Shown here piece after piece: positions 25,975 through 35,366 of a DNA stretch of 64,000 bases. The stretch covers positions 50,263 through 114,262 of the forward strand of contig FOBR01000021.1 in assembly GCA_900109895.1 (NCBI GenBank). Reading direction: 5' to 3'. The translations under genes and the position numbers were made by a program. A model generated the notes under the pieces. The model made no database searches, had not been told where the DNA came from, and saw only the letters and a list, made by a program, of their open reading frames with translations. The first letter of the stretch is position 1. The number at the start of each line of letters is the position of its first letter. The stretch is from a bacterium A37T11 (GTDB lineage Bacteria > Bacteroidota > Bacteroidia > Sphingobacteriales > Sphingobacteriaceae).

Positions 25975-28101
25975 ATGTCTGAATTAGTAGATAAAACGTC
26001 GTATAAGCATGTCAGCTACCTGTGGGATCCTGCAAAAGCTGCAGCGTTGGAAGGTGATGAGGTAGGTTTGCTAATCTATCGCTCTAATTTACTTGGAGCA
26101 GATCTGAGATTAACAAACTATGGTGGGGGCAACACTTCTTGCAAGGCCTTTGCAAAAGACCCGCTTACTGGAGTAGAAACAGAGATCATGTGGATCAAAG
26201 GGTCAGGAGGAGATATAGGTACCTTAACCAAAAGTGGACTGGCTGCCTTATATGTAGACAGGCTTCGTAGCCTGGAAAAGGTATATCGGGGCATTGAACA
26301 TGAAGATGAAATGGTTGAATTGTTTAATCACTGTATCTATGACCTGGCTTCAAAAGCCCCCTCTATCGATACACCCCTGCATGGCTTTCTACCTTTCAAG
26401 CACATCGATCACCTCCATCCGGATGCTGCTATAGCTATCGCAGCAGCCAAAGATGGCAAGCGGCTTACGCAGGAAATATTCAACGGAGAGATCGGCTGGG
26501 TTGAATGGCAACGCCCAGGATTTGATCTCGGCCTAAAACTGCGTCAATGTTTAGAAGAAAACCCCGGTATTAAAGGTATTATGCTGGGGTCCCATGGGCT
26601 ATTTACCTGGGGCGATACCGCTTATGAAAGCTATCTGAATACCTTAAACATCATTGAACGATCGGCTGAATACCTGGAGCAGAACTACGGCAAAAAAGGC
26701 CCCATTTTTGGTGGACAACGCATTCAAAGTGCTGCTGAGGCTGATCGCAAGAAACAAGCAGCTGCCATTGCACCCATTTTACGAGGATTTACCTCTTCTG
26801 AAAAGCATATGGTGGGTCACTATACGGATGATGCCAGGGTACTTGAATTTATCAATTCAAATGATTTGGACCGGTTGGCACCTTTGGGTACTAGCTGCCC
26901 CGATCACTTTTTGCGCACCAAGATCAGCCCGTTGGTATTGGACCTCCAGCCAGATGAAGACCTTAGCGACGTGAAGGCACTAAAAGAAAGGTTGGCGCCC
27001 GCATTTGAAGCCTACCGCGCCATGTATACCAACTATTATGAAACGTGTAAACATCCCAATAGCCCCGCTATCCGGGATGCTAACCCAGTTATCATCCTGT
27101 ATCCTGGTATTGGTCTATTTTCCTTTTCCAAAGACAAACAAACTGCCCGTGTAGCTGCCGAGTTCTATATCAACGCGATCAATGTGATGAAAGGGGCGGA
27201 GGCCATCTCTGAATACACCTCCCTTCCACGTCAGGAAGCGTTTGATATTGAGTATTGGCTATTGGAAGAGGCGAAACTCCAACGCATGCCCAAACCAAAA
27301 GCACTTTCCGGAAAAATAGCCCTGATTACAGGGAGTGCCGGTGGCATTGGAAAAGCGATCGCCAAAAAATTGGTACAGGAAGGAGCCGTTGTTGTGTTGA
27401 ATGACATGAATGCTGAGCGGCTGGAAGGTGCAGGGGAAGAATTTAAAAAATCTTTCGGAAAAGATGCCTATGCCACCGCCCTGTTAGACGTAACCAACCA
27501 GGAGCAAATTGAAGCAGCTTTGGATGTAGCCGCACTTGCCTTTGGCGGGGTTGACATAGTGGTAAACAATGCTGGCTTATCCATCTCAAAAAGTATCGAA
27601 GACCACACCCAAAAAGATTGGGACCTTTTGTATGACGTGTTGGTAAAGGGGCAGTTTTTGGTCACCCAAGCGGCCGTTAAAGTGCTTAAAAAGCAAGCCA
27701 TCGGGGGCGATATCATCAATATCGTGAGTAAAAATGCACTGGTTAGCGGGCCTAATAACGCGGGTTATGGCAGTGCAAAGGCAGCACAACTACACCTGAG
27801 CCGCCTAAATGCAGCCGAGCTTGGTGCTGACAAAATCCGCGTTAACGTTGTCAACCCTGATGCTGTAATAAGCGATAGTAATATTTGGGCCGGAGGATGG
27901 GCAGAAGGCCGCGCGAAAGCCTACGGTATTACCGTAGCAGAGCTGCCAGCCTATTATGCCAAGCGCACCCTACTCAATGAAATCATTTTGCCAGATGATA
28001 TCGCCAATGCATGTTTTGCCTTTACCGGAGGGCTCCTAAATAAATCCACCGGCAATGTACTTAACGTAGATGGCGGAGTTGCCATGGCATTTGTACGATA
28101 A
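25975..28101 (+). CDS. rhaE: Bifunctional rhamnulose-1-phosphate aldolase / L-lactaldehyde dehydrogenase
   Basis: The 708-residue fusion has an N-terminal class II aldolase (residues ~1-430; zinc-ligand region DTPLHGFLPFKHIDHLHPDA) and a C-terminal short-chain dehydrogenase (from ~440: ALITGSAGGIGKAIAKKLV, NNAG, catalytic YGSAKAA). It should cleave rhamnulose-1-phosphate to DHAP and L-lactaldehyde and oxidise the latter to L-lactate, as known for the RhaE-type (YuxG) fusion. It sits between the transporter and the isomerase. An 87-bp gap to the next gene contains a large hairpin. The gene symbol follows usage for this fusion; E. coli RhaD is unrelated in architecture. Confidence 0.93.
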   Translation: MSELVDKTSYKHVSYLWDPAKAAALEGDEVGLLIYRSNLLGADLRLTNYGGGNTSCKAFAKDPLTGVETEIMWIKGSGGDIGTLTKSGLAALYVDRLRSLEKVYRGIEHEDEMVELFNHCIYDLASKAPSIDTPLHGFLPFKHIDHLHPDAAIAIAAAKDGKRLTQEIFNGEIGWVEWQRPGFDLGLKLRQCLEENPGIKGIMLGSHGLFTWGDTAYESYLNTLNIIERSAEYLEQNYGKKGPIFGGQRIQSAAEADRKKQAAAIAPILRGFTSSEKHMVGHYTDDARVLEFINSNDLDRLAPLGTSCPDHFLRTKISPLVLDLQPDEDLSDVKALKERLAPAFEAYRAMYTNYYETCKHPNSPAIRDANPVIILYPGIGLFSFSKDKQTARVAAEFYINAINVMKGAEAISEYTSLPRQEAFDIEYWLLEEAKLQRMPKPKALSGKIALITGSAGGIGKAIAKKLVQEGAVVVLNDMNAERLEGAGEEFKKSFGKDAYATALLDVTNQEQIEAALDVAALAFGGVDIVVNNAGLSISKSIEDHTQKDWDLLYDVLVKGQFLVTQAAVKVLKKQAIGGDIINIVSKNALVSGPNNAGYGSAKAAQLHLSRLNAAELGADKIRVNVVNPDAVISDSNIWAGGWAEGRAKAYGITVAELPAYYAKRTLLNEIILPDDIANACFAFTGGLLNKSTGNVLNVDGGVAMAFVR

Positions 28102-28117
28102 TAGTGTTTATTTTTTG

Positions 28118-28166
28118 CAGATTGCTCAGTTATTTATTCCAAAAGAATAAATAACTGAATAATCTG
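28118..28166 (+). promoter_or_regulatory. Large stem-loop between aldolase and isomerase genes
   Basis: Arms 28118-28139 and 28145-28166 pair over 22 bp with two adjacent mismatches and a 5-nt loop CAAAA. It is followed by TTTTACCTTTAACTTTT. In an operon this could be a partial terminator or an mRNA-stabilising hairpin that sets different levels for the genes on each side. Confidence 0.6.
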
Positions 28167-28188
28167 TTTTACCTTTAACTTTTAGATT

Positions 28189-29466
28189 ATGATTATCCAT
28201 AAAGAAGAAATTGCAAATTCGAACGAACAACTAGCCGGAAAGCACCAGCAAAAGTTAACTGCGTTAAATAACAATCTTAAAAAAGATTCAAAAGCGATCA
28301 TTGACAAGTTAGTTAAATTCCAGGTGGGCATACCCAGTTGGGCCCTGGGCACTGGAGGAACCCGATTCTTTCGGTTTTCAGGCGCAGGAGAACCCCGCAA
28401 CATCGAAGAAAAAATCGAAGATATTGGGTTGCTTCATGCCCTTAACCGCTCAAGTGGCGCCGTTTCGCTGCACATTCCCTGGGATATTCCTGAAGATTAT
28501 GCATCCATTCGCGCTTTGGCGGCACAGCATGGATTAGGTTTTGACGCCATGAATTCAAATACCTTTCAAGACCATCCTGGCCAAAAGCTAAGCTACAAAT
28601 TTGGCTCCATGCAACACGTTGATAAGGCTGTACGTCAACAAGCCATTGACCATAACATAGAAGTCATAAAACATGGGGTTGCGTTAGGATCTAAATCACT
28701 TACCGTATGGCTTTCTGACGGATCCAGTTTCCCCGGTCAGCTCAGCTTCCGCAAAGCCTTTCAAAACACCCTTGAAAGCTTAGCAGAAGTATACAAAGCC
28801 TTACCGAATGATTGGAAGATATTTGTAGAATATAAGGCTTTTGAACCCAATTTTTACTCCACCACCGTTGGTGACTGGGGGCAATCTTTATTATACGCCA
28901 CCAAATTAGGTCCCAAAGCCTACACCCTGGTTGATTTAGGCCACCACCTACCCAATGCCAATATTGAACAAATCGTAGCGTTGTTATTACAAGAAGGGAA
29001 ACTAGGCGGATTTCACTTTAATGATTCCAAGTACGGCGATGATGACTTAACCACAGGTAGCATCAAACCTTACCAGCTTTTCCTAATCTTTAATGAATTG
29101 GTAGCAGGCCTGGATGCGCGCGGATTAAATCACGCCACCGGTCTCGGCTGGATGATTGATGCCTCCCACAATATAAAAGATCCATTAGAAGATCTTTTAC
29201 AATCAGTAGAAGCCATCCTGATTGCCTATGCACAAGCCCTCCTGGTCGATGCAGAAGCCTTGGAAGATGCCCGAGAACAAAACGATGTTGTACGCGCACA
29301 AGAAATCCTGCAAGATGCCTTCCGTACGGATGTCCGCCCGTTAGTAGCTGAATCACGTTTGCAAGCAGGTGGCGCACTCGATCCAATAGCCCTTTACCGC
29401 AGTCTGAAGGTTCGGGAGAAGTTGATCGGAGAAAGAGGCCATAAAACCGTAGCAACAGGATTATAG
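28189..29466 (+). CDS. rhaI: L-rhamnose isomerase (RhaI type)
   Basis: It converts L-rhamnose to L-rhamnulose. The 425-residue TIM-barrel protein shows metal-site stretches FVEYKAFEPNFYSTTVGDWG, LVDLGHHLPNAN and GGFHFNDSKYGDDDLTTG, as in the Pseudomonas/Bacteroidota RhaI family rather than E. coli RhaA. It ends one base before the kinase start region (29466/29468), indicating a tight operon. Confidence 0.93.
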   Translation: MIIHKEEIANSNEQLAGKHQQKLTALNNNLKKDSKAIIDKLVKFQVGIPSWALGTGGTRFFRFSGAGEPRNIEEKIEDIGLLHALNRSSGAVSLHIPWDIPEDYASIRALAAQHGLGFDAMNSNTFQDHPGQKLSYKFGSMQHVDKAVRQQAIDHNIEVIKHGVALGSKSLTVWLSDGSSFPGQLSFRKAFQNTLESLAEVYKALPNDWKIFVEYKAFEPNFYSTTVGDWGQSLLYATKLGPKAYTLVDLGHHLPNANIEQIVALLLQEGKLGGFHFNDSKYGDDDLTTGSIKPYQLFLIFNELVAGLDARGLNHATGLGWMIDASHNIKDPLEDLLQSVEAILIAYAQALLVDAEALEDAREQNDVVRAQEILQDAFRTDVRPLVAESRLQAGGALDPIALYRSLKVREKLIGERGHKTVATGL

Positions 29467-29467
29467 C

Positions 29468-30853
29468 ATGAAAGTCATCGCCGTATTTGACGTCGGTAAG
29501 ACCAATAAAAAGCTGTTCCTGTTTAACGAGCAATATAAAATTGTTTTTGAACGTTCGGCTCGTTTTTTGGAAACAACCGATGAGGATGGAGATCCCTGTG
29601 AAAACTTGGAAAGCCTGCGGTTGTCTGTTTTTGACTCCCTACATGAAGTTTTCCGTAATCCGCAATATGAAGTAAAGGCTATCAATTTTTCCAGCTATGG
29701 TGCCAGCTTTGTTTATGTAGATGAAATTGGAAAACCATTGGCCCCGTTATACAATTATCTAAAGCCCTATCCACCCCGGCTTAAAGAGAAATTTTATAAC
29801 ACCTATGGCGGAGAAGAACGCATAGCCTTTGAAACAGCATCGCCCATATTGGGCAACCTGAATTCAGGCATGCAACTCTACCGGCTCAAATATGAGCAAC
29901 CGGCTATTTTTGAAAAAATCGCTTATGCATTGCATTTGCCCCAATACCTAAGTTTTTTAATATCCGGACAATTTTATTCCGATATAACAAGTATTGGTTG
30001 CCATACCGGGTTGTGGGATTTTGCAAAAAATAAATACCACGCCTGGGTATATGCAGAAGGTCTGGCCAACAAGCTTGCCCCCATTGTGCCTTCTGACCAA
30101 GTTTTTCCCGCCACCTTTCCGGGCAGTACGTACACGGTGGGTGCCGGTTTGCATGATAGCTCAGCAGCCCTCATTCCGTATCTTGTCAGTTTTCACGAAC
30201 CGTTCATACTTATTTCTACCGGCACCTGGAGCATCAGCCTGCATCCGTTCAATAACAAGCCACTCACAGCAGAAGAACTTGCGGCAGATTGTTTATGTTA
30301 TATGCATTATCAGGGAAAACCCGTAAAAGCATCCCGTATATTTGCCGGTCATGAATATGAGGAACAAGTGAAACGCATTGCCCAACATTTTAATCAAAGC
30401 GTAGGTAAATACCGCACATTAGCTTACCAGCCAGCACTGCATCAAAAGTTGCGGGAAAGCGTTGCGCATATACCCTTAGAAAAGGGGGCAACCGAATCGG
30501 TATTTAGCAAACGGGAACTTTCAGATTTTGCTGATGACACCACAGCCTACCACCAACTAATGGCTGACTTGGTTGCCCTTCAAGTTTTGGCCACCAACCG
30601 GGTACTGAAGGATAAGCCCGTCAACCGGATCTTTGTGGATGGTGGCTTCAGTAAAAATGCCGTTTTTATGAATATGCTGGCAGCGGCTTATCCAAGCATG
30701 GAAATTTATGCCGCCTCCATGGCACAAGCAACCGCCATGGGAGCCGCATTAGCCATTCATTCCTATTGGAATTCCAAGCCATTGCCCAATGACCTGATCG
30801 AGTTGAAATACTATGCAAATTCAGGACAAGTAATTAAATTGGAAAGATCTTAA
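29468..30853 (+). CDS. rhaB: Rhamnulokinase (FGGY family)
   Basis: It phosphorylates L-rhamnulose at C1 with ATP. The 461 residues carry the N-terminal phosphate loop VFDVGKTNKKLFLFN, the substrate/ATP stretch STGTWSISLHPFN and the C-terminal FGGY signature FVDGGFSKNAVFMNMLA. Length is normal for the family. The gene is almost adjacent to the isomerase and 13 bp before the FMN enzyme. Confidence 0.92.
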   Translation: MKVIAVFDVGKTNKKLFLFNEQYKIVFERSARFLETTDEDGDPCENLESLRLSVFDSLHEVFRNPQYEVKAINFSSYGASFVYVDEIGKPLAPLYNYLKPYPPRLKEKFYNTYGGEERIAFETASPILGNLNSGMQLYRLKYEQPAIFEKIAYALHLPQYLSFLISGQFYSDITSIGCHTGLWDFAKNKYHAWVYAEGLANKLAPIVPSDQVFPATFPGSTYTVGAGLHDSSAALIPYLVSFHEPFILISTGTWSISLHPFNNKPLTAEELAADCLCYMHYQGKPVKASRIFAGHEYEEQVKRIAQHFNQSVGKYRTLAYQPALHQKLRESVAHIPLEKGATESVFSKRELSDFADDTTAYHQLMADLVALQVLATNRVLKDKPVNRIFVDGGFSKNAVFMNMLAAAYPSMEIYAASMAQATAMGAALAIHSYWNSKPLPNDLIELKYYANSGQVIKLERS

Positions 30854-30866
30854 ATTATAAGAATAC

Positions 30867-32024
30867 ATGATTGAACCGGGAAGGGGCTATGATCCCCGCT
30901 ATCCATCCGTTGCAGACCTGCGAAAAAAGGCAAAAAGCAGGATACCCAAATTCGCTATGGATTATCTGGAAGGCGGATGCAATGACGAAATCAACCTGAA
31001 ACGCAATATGAGCGATTTTCAGAATATCCTGCTAAGACCTCAATATCTGAGGAAGAAAAAGGATCTGGACATGAGCACAGAGCTGTTCGGTAAAAAATAT
31101 GACGCACCATTTGGCATATCGCCCATTGGGTTGCAAGGCCTCATTTGGCCCAATGCACCCGAAATATTGGCCAAAGCCGCATTTAAGCATAACATACCTT
31201 ACACCTTAAGTACTGTAAGCACCAGTAGCCTTGAGCGCATTGCCGAGCTCACCGAAGGCAATGCCTGGTTTCAATTGTACTACCCCCGTGAAGATAGGGT
31301 GCGTGATGATATCGTTCGCAGGCTCGAAACGTCAGGTTATGATGTACTGGTCGTGCTACTGGACGTACCCTCTTTTGGATTCCGTTACCGGGAAATAAAA
31401 GCCGGGTTGTCCATGCCACCGAAAATGACCTTTGCCAACATTTGGCAATCCATGATAAGACCAAGGTGGGGTCTGGAAACCCTGCGTGTTGGAATACCCA
31501 GTTTTGCCACCCTGAAACCGTATATGGAAAAAGGAATGAGCATGAAACAACTCGGAAAATTTATGGATGCTACCTTTACCGGACGTGTGGATTATGACAA
31601 AGTCAAAGCCGTTCGAGACCAATGGAAAGGCAAACTTGTTATTAAAGGAGTTGTTTGTGAGGCAGATGCTGAGCAGGCAGTAAGTCTTGGTGCCGATGGC
31701 ATTATAGTGTCAAACCATGGCGGCCGCCAAATTGACGCAGGCGAATCAACCATTCAATCTATGCGCCATTTGGTAAACAAGTACAAAGACAAGTACAAGA
31801 TCATGATCGATAGTGGCGTGAGGGGTGGCCCCGATATTGGAAGAGCATTAGCCTGTGGTGCAGATTTTGCCTTTATGGGCCGTGTGTTTATGTACGGAGC
31901 CGCCGCTTTGGGCAGCGATGGCGGAGACCATACCATTGGGTTGCTAAAAGCGCAGTTCAGGCAAGTCATGGATCAGCTATCCTGTGATACACTGGCCGAC
32001 TTTCCACAAACCCTTATTAAATAA
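30867..32024 (+). CDS. lldD: FMN-dependent alpha-hydroxy-acid (L-lactate) dehydrogenase
   Basis: The 385-residue TIM-barrel flavoprotein has the family signature SNHGGRQIDAGEST (active histidine and arginine) and FMN-binding MIDSGVRGGPDIGRALACGA. It should oxidise L-lactate to pyruvate. As the last gene of the rhamnose operon it would consume the L-lactate produced by the fused aldolase/dehydrogenase. The N-terminus starts without a signal, so it acts at the cytoplasmic face. The exact 2-hydroxy acid substrate is inferred from context. Confidence 0.88.
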   Translation: MIEPGRGYDPRYPSVADLRKKAKSRIPKFAMDYLEGGCNDEINLKRNMSDFQNILLRPQYLRKKKDLDMSTELFGKKYDAPFGISPIGLQGLIWPNAPEILAKAAFKHNIPYTLSTVSTSSLERIAELTEGNAWFQLYYPREDRVRDDIVRRLETSGYDVLVVLLDVPSFGFRYREIKAGLSMPPKMTFANIWQSMIRPRWGLETLRVGIPSFATLKPYMEKGMSMKQLGKFMDATFTGRVDYDKVKAVRDQWKGKLVIKGVVCEADAEQAVSLGADGIIVSNHGGRQIDAGESTIQSMRHLVNKYKDKYKIMIDSGVRGGPDIGRALACGADFAFMGRVFMYGAAALGSDGGDHTIGLLKAQFRQVMDQLSCDTLADFPQTLIK

Positions 32025-32060
32025 GCAAAAAGCACTGCTTTGGTTGGGTAATACCAACAC

Positions 32061-32085
32061 GGCAGCTGGGCAAAGCCCAGCTGCC
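32061..32085 (+). terminator. Hairpin separating rhamnose operon from the PUL
   Basis: GGCAGCTGGGC and GCCCAGCTGCC form a perfect 11-bp stem with loop AAA in the 103-bp gap after the lactate dehydrogenase gene. No T-run follows (TATATACACC), so it may be an imperfect terminator, an attenuator or a processing signal. Confidence 0.5.
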
Positions 32086-32127
32086 TATATACACCATTTT
32101 CGTAACCTAAAATTAGATATTAAAGTT

Positions 32128-35100
32128 ATGCAAACAAAAAATTGGACCGTTATCCTAATCCTTATAGTATTTGTTTTCTGCACGCCTGATAAGGAAAAAC
32201 CACCCATTACTTTTGCTACCATTGAACAAGGGTTTAAACACGTACCAGACTCCATTCAAACCAGTGTATACTGGTATTGGCTCTCTGATAATATTTCAAA
32301 AGAAGGCGTTATAAAAGACCTGCAAGCCATGAAAAGAGTTGGAATAAACCGGGCCTTTATCGGCAATATAGGCTTGGATGACTTGCCTTACGGAAAAATC
32401 AAGTTATTTTCAGAGGAGTGGTGGGACATTACACACACAGCTTTAAAAACAGCTTCTGAGCTAGGTATTGAAATAGGTATGTTTAACAGCCCCGGATGGA
32501 GTCAGTCAGGAGGTCCATGGGTTAAACCCAACCAAGCCATGCGTTACCTTGCCAGTACGGAGCAAGTGTTCAAAGGTCCACTCACTATCCACCAAAAGCT
32601 AGCCAAGCCAGCCGGCGATTTTCAGGACGAACGTGTCATTGCATTCAAGGCGCCAAGAACCTATCAAAGTAAACTTTCTGATTTAAAGCCACGCATTAGC
32701 GCAAGCCCGCAAGCTGCCGGAGCGCAGGCCGCTATGGATGGCAATATAAATACCGTGTTCCAACTGTCAAAAACTCCAGAGCAAACACTGACGTTTCAAA
32801 CAGACAGTGACTACCAGGCTGAAAGTTTAACAATTTATCCCGCCCATACTAACCTGCGCATGGATGTAACACTTGAAGCCGAAATTCAGGGCCATTACCA
32901 AGCAATTAAAACATTTACCGTTGACCGTAGTAACAACGCCATTAATGTAGGTTTTGCACCCTATGCCCCCGTGGTAGTATCATTTGCCCCCGTCAGCTCC
33001 AAGTCATTCAGGATACTATTACGGCAAGCCAGCCCTGGTGCCGGCATTGCCGAGATAGCACTTTCCGCAACACCAAAGGTAGAGCGATACATCGAAAAGA
33101 CCTTAGCCAAAATGCATCCAACCCCACTTCCATATTGGCAGGACTATCAGTGGCCCAAACAAGCCGAGGTTAGCGACCCTTCCTTATTGGTAAAAGAAAC
33201 AGATGTAAAAGACATTAGCCAATATTTACAGCCCAATGGAACCCTTAATTGGGACGTACCCTCGGGCGAATGGGTTGTTATGCGCACAGGTATGTTACCT
33301 ACAGGGGCCAAGAACAGCCCTGCCTCACCACAAGGAACCGGTTTGGAAATTGATAAAATGAATCATGCACATGCCATACCTCATTTTAACGCTTTTTTAG
33401 GTGAAATACAAAAACGTATACCCGCCGCAGATCGCAAGACCTTCAAACTAGCCGTACAGGATAGCTATGAAATGGGCGGACAGAATTGGACAGATGATTT
33501 TATTCGCAAATTTCAGCAACAGTACGGTTATGATCCCACCCCTTACATTCCCGTTTTTTATGGTCATGTCGTCGGAAGCCAAGACCGGTCTGACCGTTTC
33601 CTATGGGACCTCAGGCGGTTTGTAGCCGATAAAGTAGCCTATGAATATGTTGGAGGCCTTCGGGATATTAGCCATAAACACGGGCTTAATATCTGGCTTG
33701 AGAATTATGGGCATTGGGGGTTCCCCGGAGAGTTTTTGCAATACGGTGGCCAATCAGATGAAATAGGTGGGGAGTTTTGGAGTGAGGGAGAATTGGGAAA
33801 TATAGAAAACCGAGCCGCCTCTTCTGCCGCACACATCTACGGAAAAACCAAAGTATCTGCAGAGTCTTTTACAGCTGGTGGAAAGACGTTCGGCCGATAT
33901 CCGGCCCTGTTTAAACAACGTGGTGATCGATTTTTTACGGAAGGCATCAACAATACCTTGCTACATGTATACATTCAACAGCCTTATGAAGATAAGCAGC
34001 CAGGCGTAAATGCCTGGTTTGGAAACGAGTTCAACCGTTTCAATACCTGGTTTGATGACATGGACCTGTTTGTCCAATACCTCAAACGCTGTAACTTTCT
34101 GCTCCAGCAAGGTAAATACGTCGCCGATATCGCTTATTTTATCGGTGAAGATGCTCCTAAAATGACCGGCGTACAAGACCCAGCCTTGCCCAAAGGCTAT
34201 GCGTTTGATTATATCAATGGCGAGATCATCCGAGACAGGTTGCAAGTAAAAAATGGTAGGTTTGTGCTGCCAGACGGCATGACGTATAAAATACTGGTAC
34301 TGCCGAAGCTTGAAACCATACGTCCCGAACTTTTGCAAAAGATTGCCGCATTGGTCAAAGCCGGAGGAACAGTTTTGGGCCCCAGACCCAGCCGCTCCCC
34401 AAGCCTGCAAAATTATGGTAAAGCAGATCGGCAAGTACAGGCATTAGCTTCAGACCTTTGGGGCAATATAGACGGAAAAACCATCAAAAAACACCCCTAC
34501 GGAAAAGGTCTTGTCCTAGATGGCATCGATCTCACGCAAGCGCTCCAGGAATTGGGTACCATACCAGACGTCAAGCTGGAAGAAACAGATCCAACCTTAT
34601 ACATACATCGTACGGTACCCGAGGGTGAAATCTATTTTATTTCCAATCAACAGGAAAACCCTATTCGCATCAGCCCTACATTCCGTGTTTACGGCAAGAT
34701 CCCGGAATTATGGAATGCTATTGATGCCAGCAGTAGAGAACTTTCCCAATATACCAACACGTCAACCACCACCACAGTTCCGCTTCAGCTGGCTCCATTT
34801 GAAAGTGCATTTATCATTTTTAGAAATGCGGCCAAAGGCCCATCTGCTCAAGGAAAGTCTAATTTTCCTGAACCGGTCAAAACCGTCGAGCTGGATAAAC
34901 CCTGGTCCGTCCGTTTTGATAAAGAAAGCCGCGGCCCAGAACAGCCAATACTATTTGACAAGCTAACCGATTGGTCACAAAACCCGGATACCCGCATCGC
35001 ACACTATTCTGGTAAAGCTACCTATCAACAAAAATTTACCGCCCCAACCCTTCAGCCCGGACAGCAACTTTGGCTTGACCTTGGAAGTTTAGTAGCCGTG

Positions 35101-35364
35101 GCAAAAGTCACTGTAAATGGAACGTATGTAGGCGGTGTCTGGACCCCTCCTTATAAACTAAACATTAGCAAGGCTGTTAAACCAGGCGAGAACACACTTG
35201 ACATCCAAGTGGTAAACACGTGGATAAACCGGCTTATTGGTGATCAGCAATTGCCTGAAGCCGAACGTAATACCTGGACATTGGTAAACCCCTATAAAGC
35301 TAATAGCCCGCTTCAATCTGCAGGATTGCTGGGGCCGGTGAAGCTGGAGACTTATACCTATTAA
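32128..35364 (+). CDS. GH106 alpha-L-rhamnosidase (lipoprotein)
   Basis: I choose ATG 32128 (MQTKNWTVILILIVFVFC), because it gives a lipoprotein signal with C18. The upstream 48 in-frame codons overlap the previous gene. The 1078-residue protein shows GH106 hallmarks: VYWYWLSDNISKEGVIKDLQ, the catalytic-region DSYEMGGQNWTDDF and LNIWLENYGHWGFPGEF, and a C-terminal galactose-binding-like domain (KATYQQKFTAP...WLDLGSLVAVAKVTVNG). It would cleave terminal alpha-L-rhamnose, at the cell surface or in the periplasm. It is the first PUL gene and is followed 2 bp later by a GH99-like gene. Confidence 0.92.
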   Translation: MQTKNWTVILILIVFVFCTPDKEKPPITFATIEQGFKHVPDSIQTSVYWYWLSDNISKEGVIKDLQAMKRVGINRAFIGNIGLDDLPYGKIKLFSEEWWDITHTALKTASELGIEIGMFNSPGWSQSGGPWVKPNQAMRYLASTEQVFKGPLTIHQKLAKPAGDFQDERVIAFKAPRTYQSKLSDLKPRISASPQAAGAQAAMDGNINTVFQLSKTPEQTLTFQTDSDYQAESLTIYPAHTNLRMDVTLEAEIQGHYQAIKTFTVDRSNNAINVGFAPYAPVVVSFAPVSSKSFRILLRQASPGAGIAEIALSATPKVERYIEKTLAKMHPTPLPYWQDYQWPKQAEVSDPSLLVKETDVKDISQYLQPNGTLNWDVPSGEWVVMRTGMLPTGAKNSPASPQGTGLEIDKMNHAHAIPHFNAFLGEIQKRIPAADRKTFKLAVQDSYEMGGQNWTDDFIRKFQQQYGYDPTPYIPVFYGHVVGSQDRSDRFLWDLRRFVADKVAYEYVGGLRDISHKHGLNIWLENYGHWGFPGEFLQYGGQSDEIGGEFWSEGELGNIENRAASSAAHIYGKTKVSAESFTAGGKTFGRYPALFKQRGDRFFTEGINNTLLHVYIQQPYEDKQPGVNAWFGNEFNRFNTWFDDMDLFVQYLKRCNFLLQQGKYVADIAYFIGEDAPKMTGVQDPALPKGYAFDYINGEIIRDRLQVKNGRFVLPDGMTYKILVLPKLETIRPELLQKIAALVKAGGTVLGPRPSRSPSLQNYGKADRQVQALASDLWGNIDGKTIKKHPYGKGLVLDGIDLTQALQELGTIPDVKLEETDPTLYIHRTVPEGEIYFISNQQENPIRISPTFRVYGKIPELWNAIDASSRELSQYTNTSTTTTVPLQLAPFESAFIIFRNAAKGPSAQGKSNFPEPVKTVELDKPWSVRFDKESRGPEQPILFDKLTDWSQNPDTRIAHYSGKATYQQKFTAPTLQPGQQLWLDLGSLVAVAKVTVNGTYVGGVWTPPYKLNISKAVKPGENTLDIQVVNTWINRLIGDQQLPEAERNTWTLVNPYKANSPLQSAGLLGPVKLETYTY

Positions 35365-35366
35365 AA

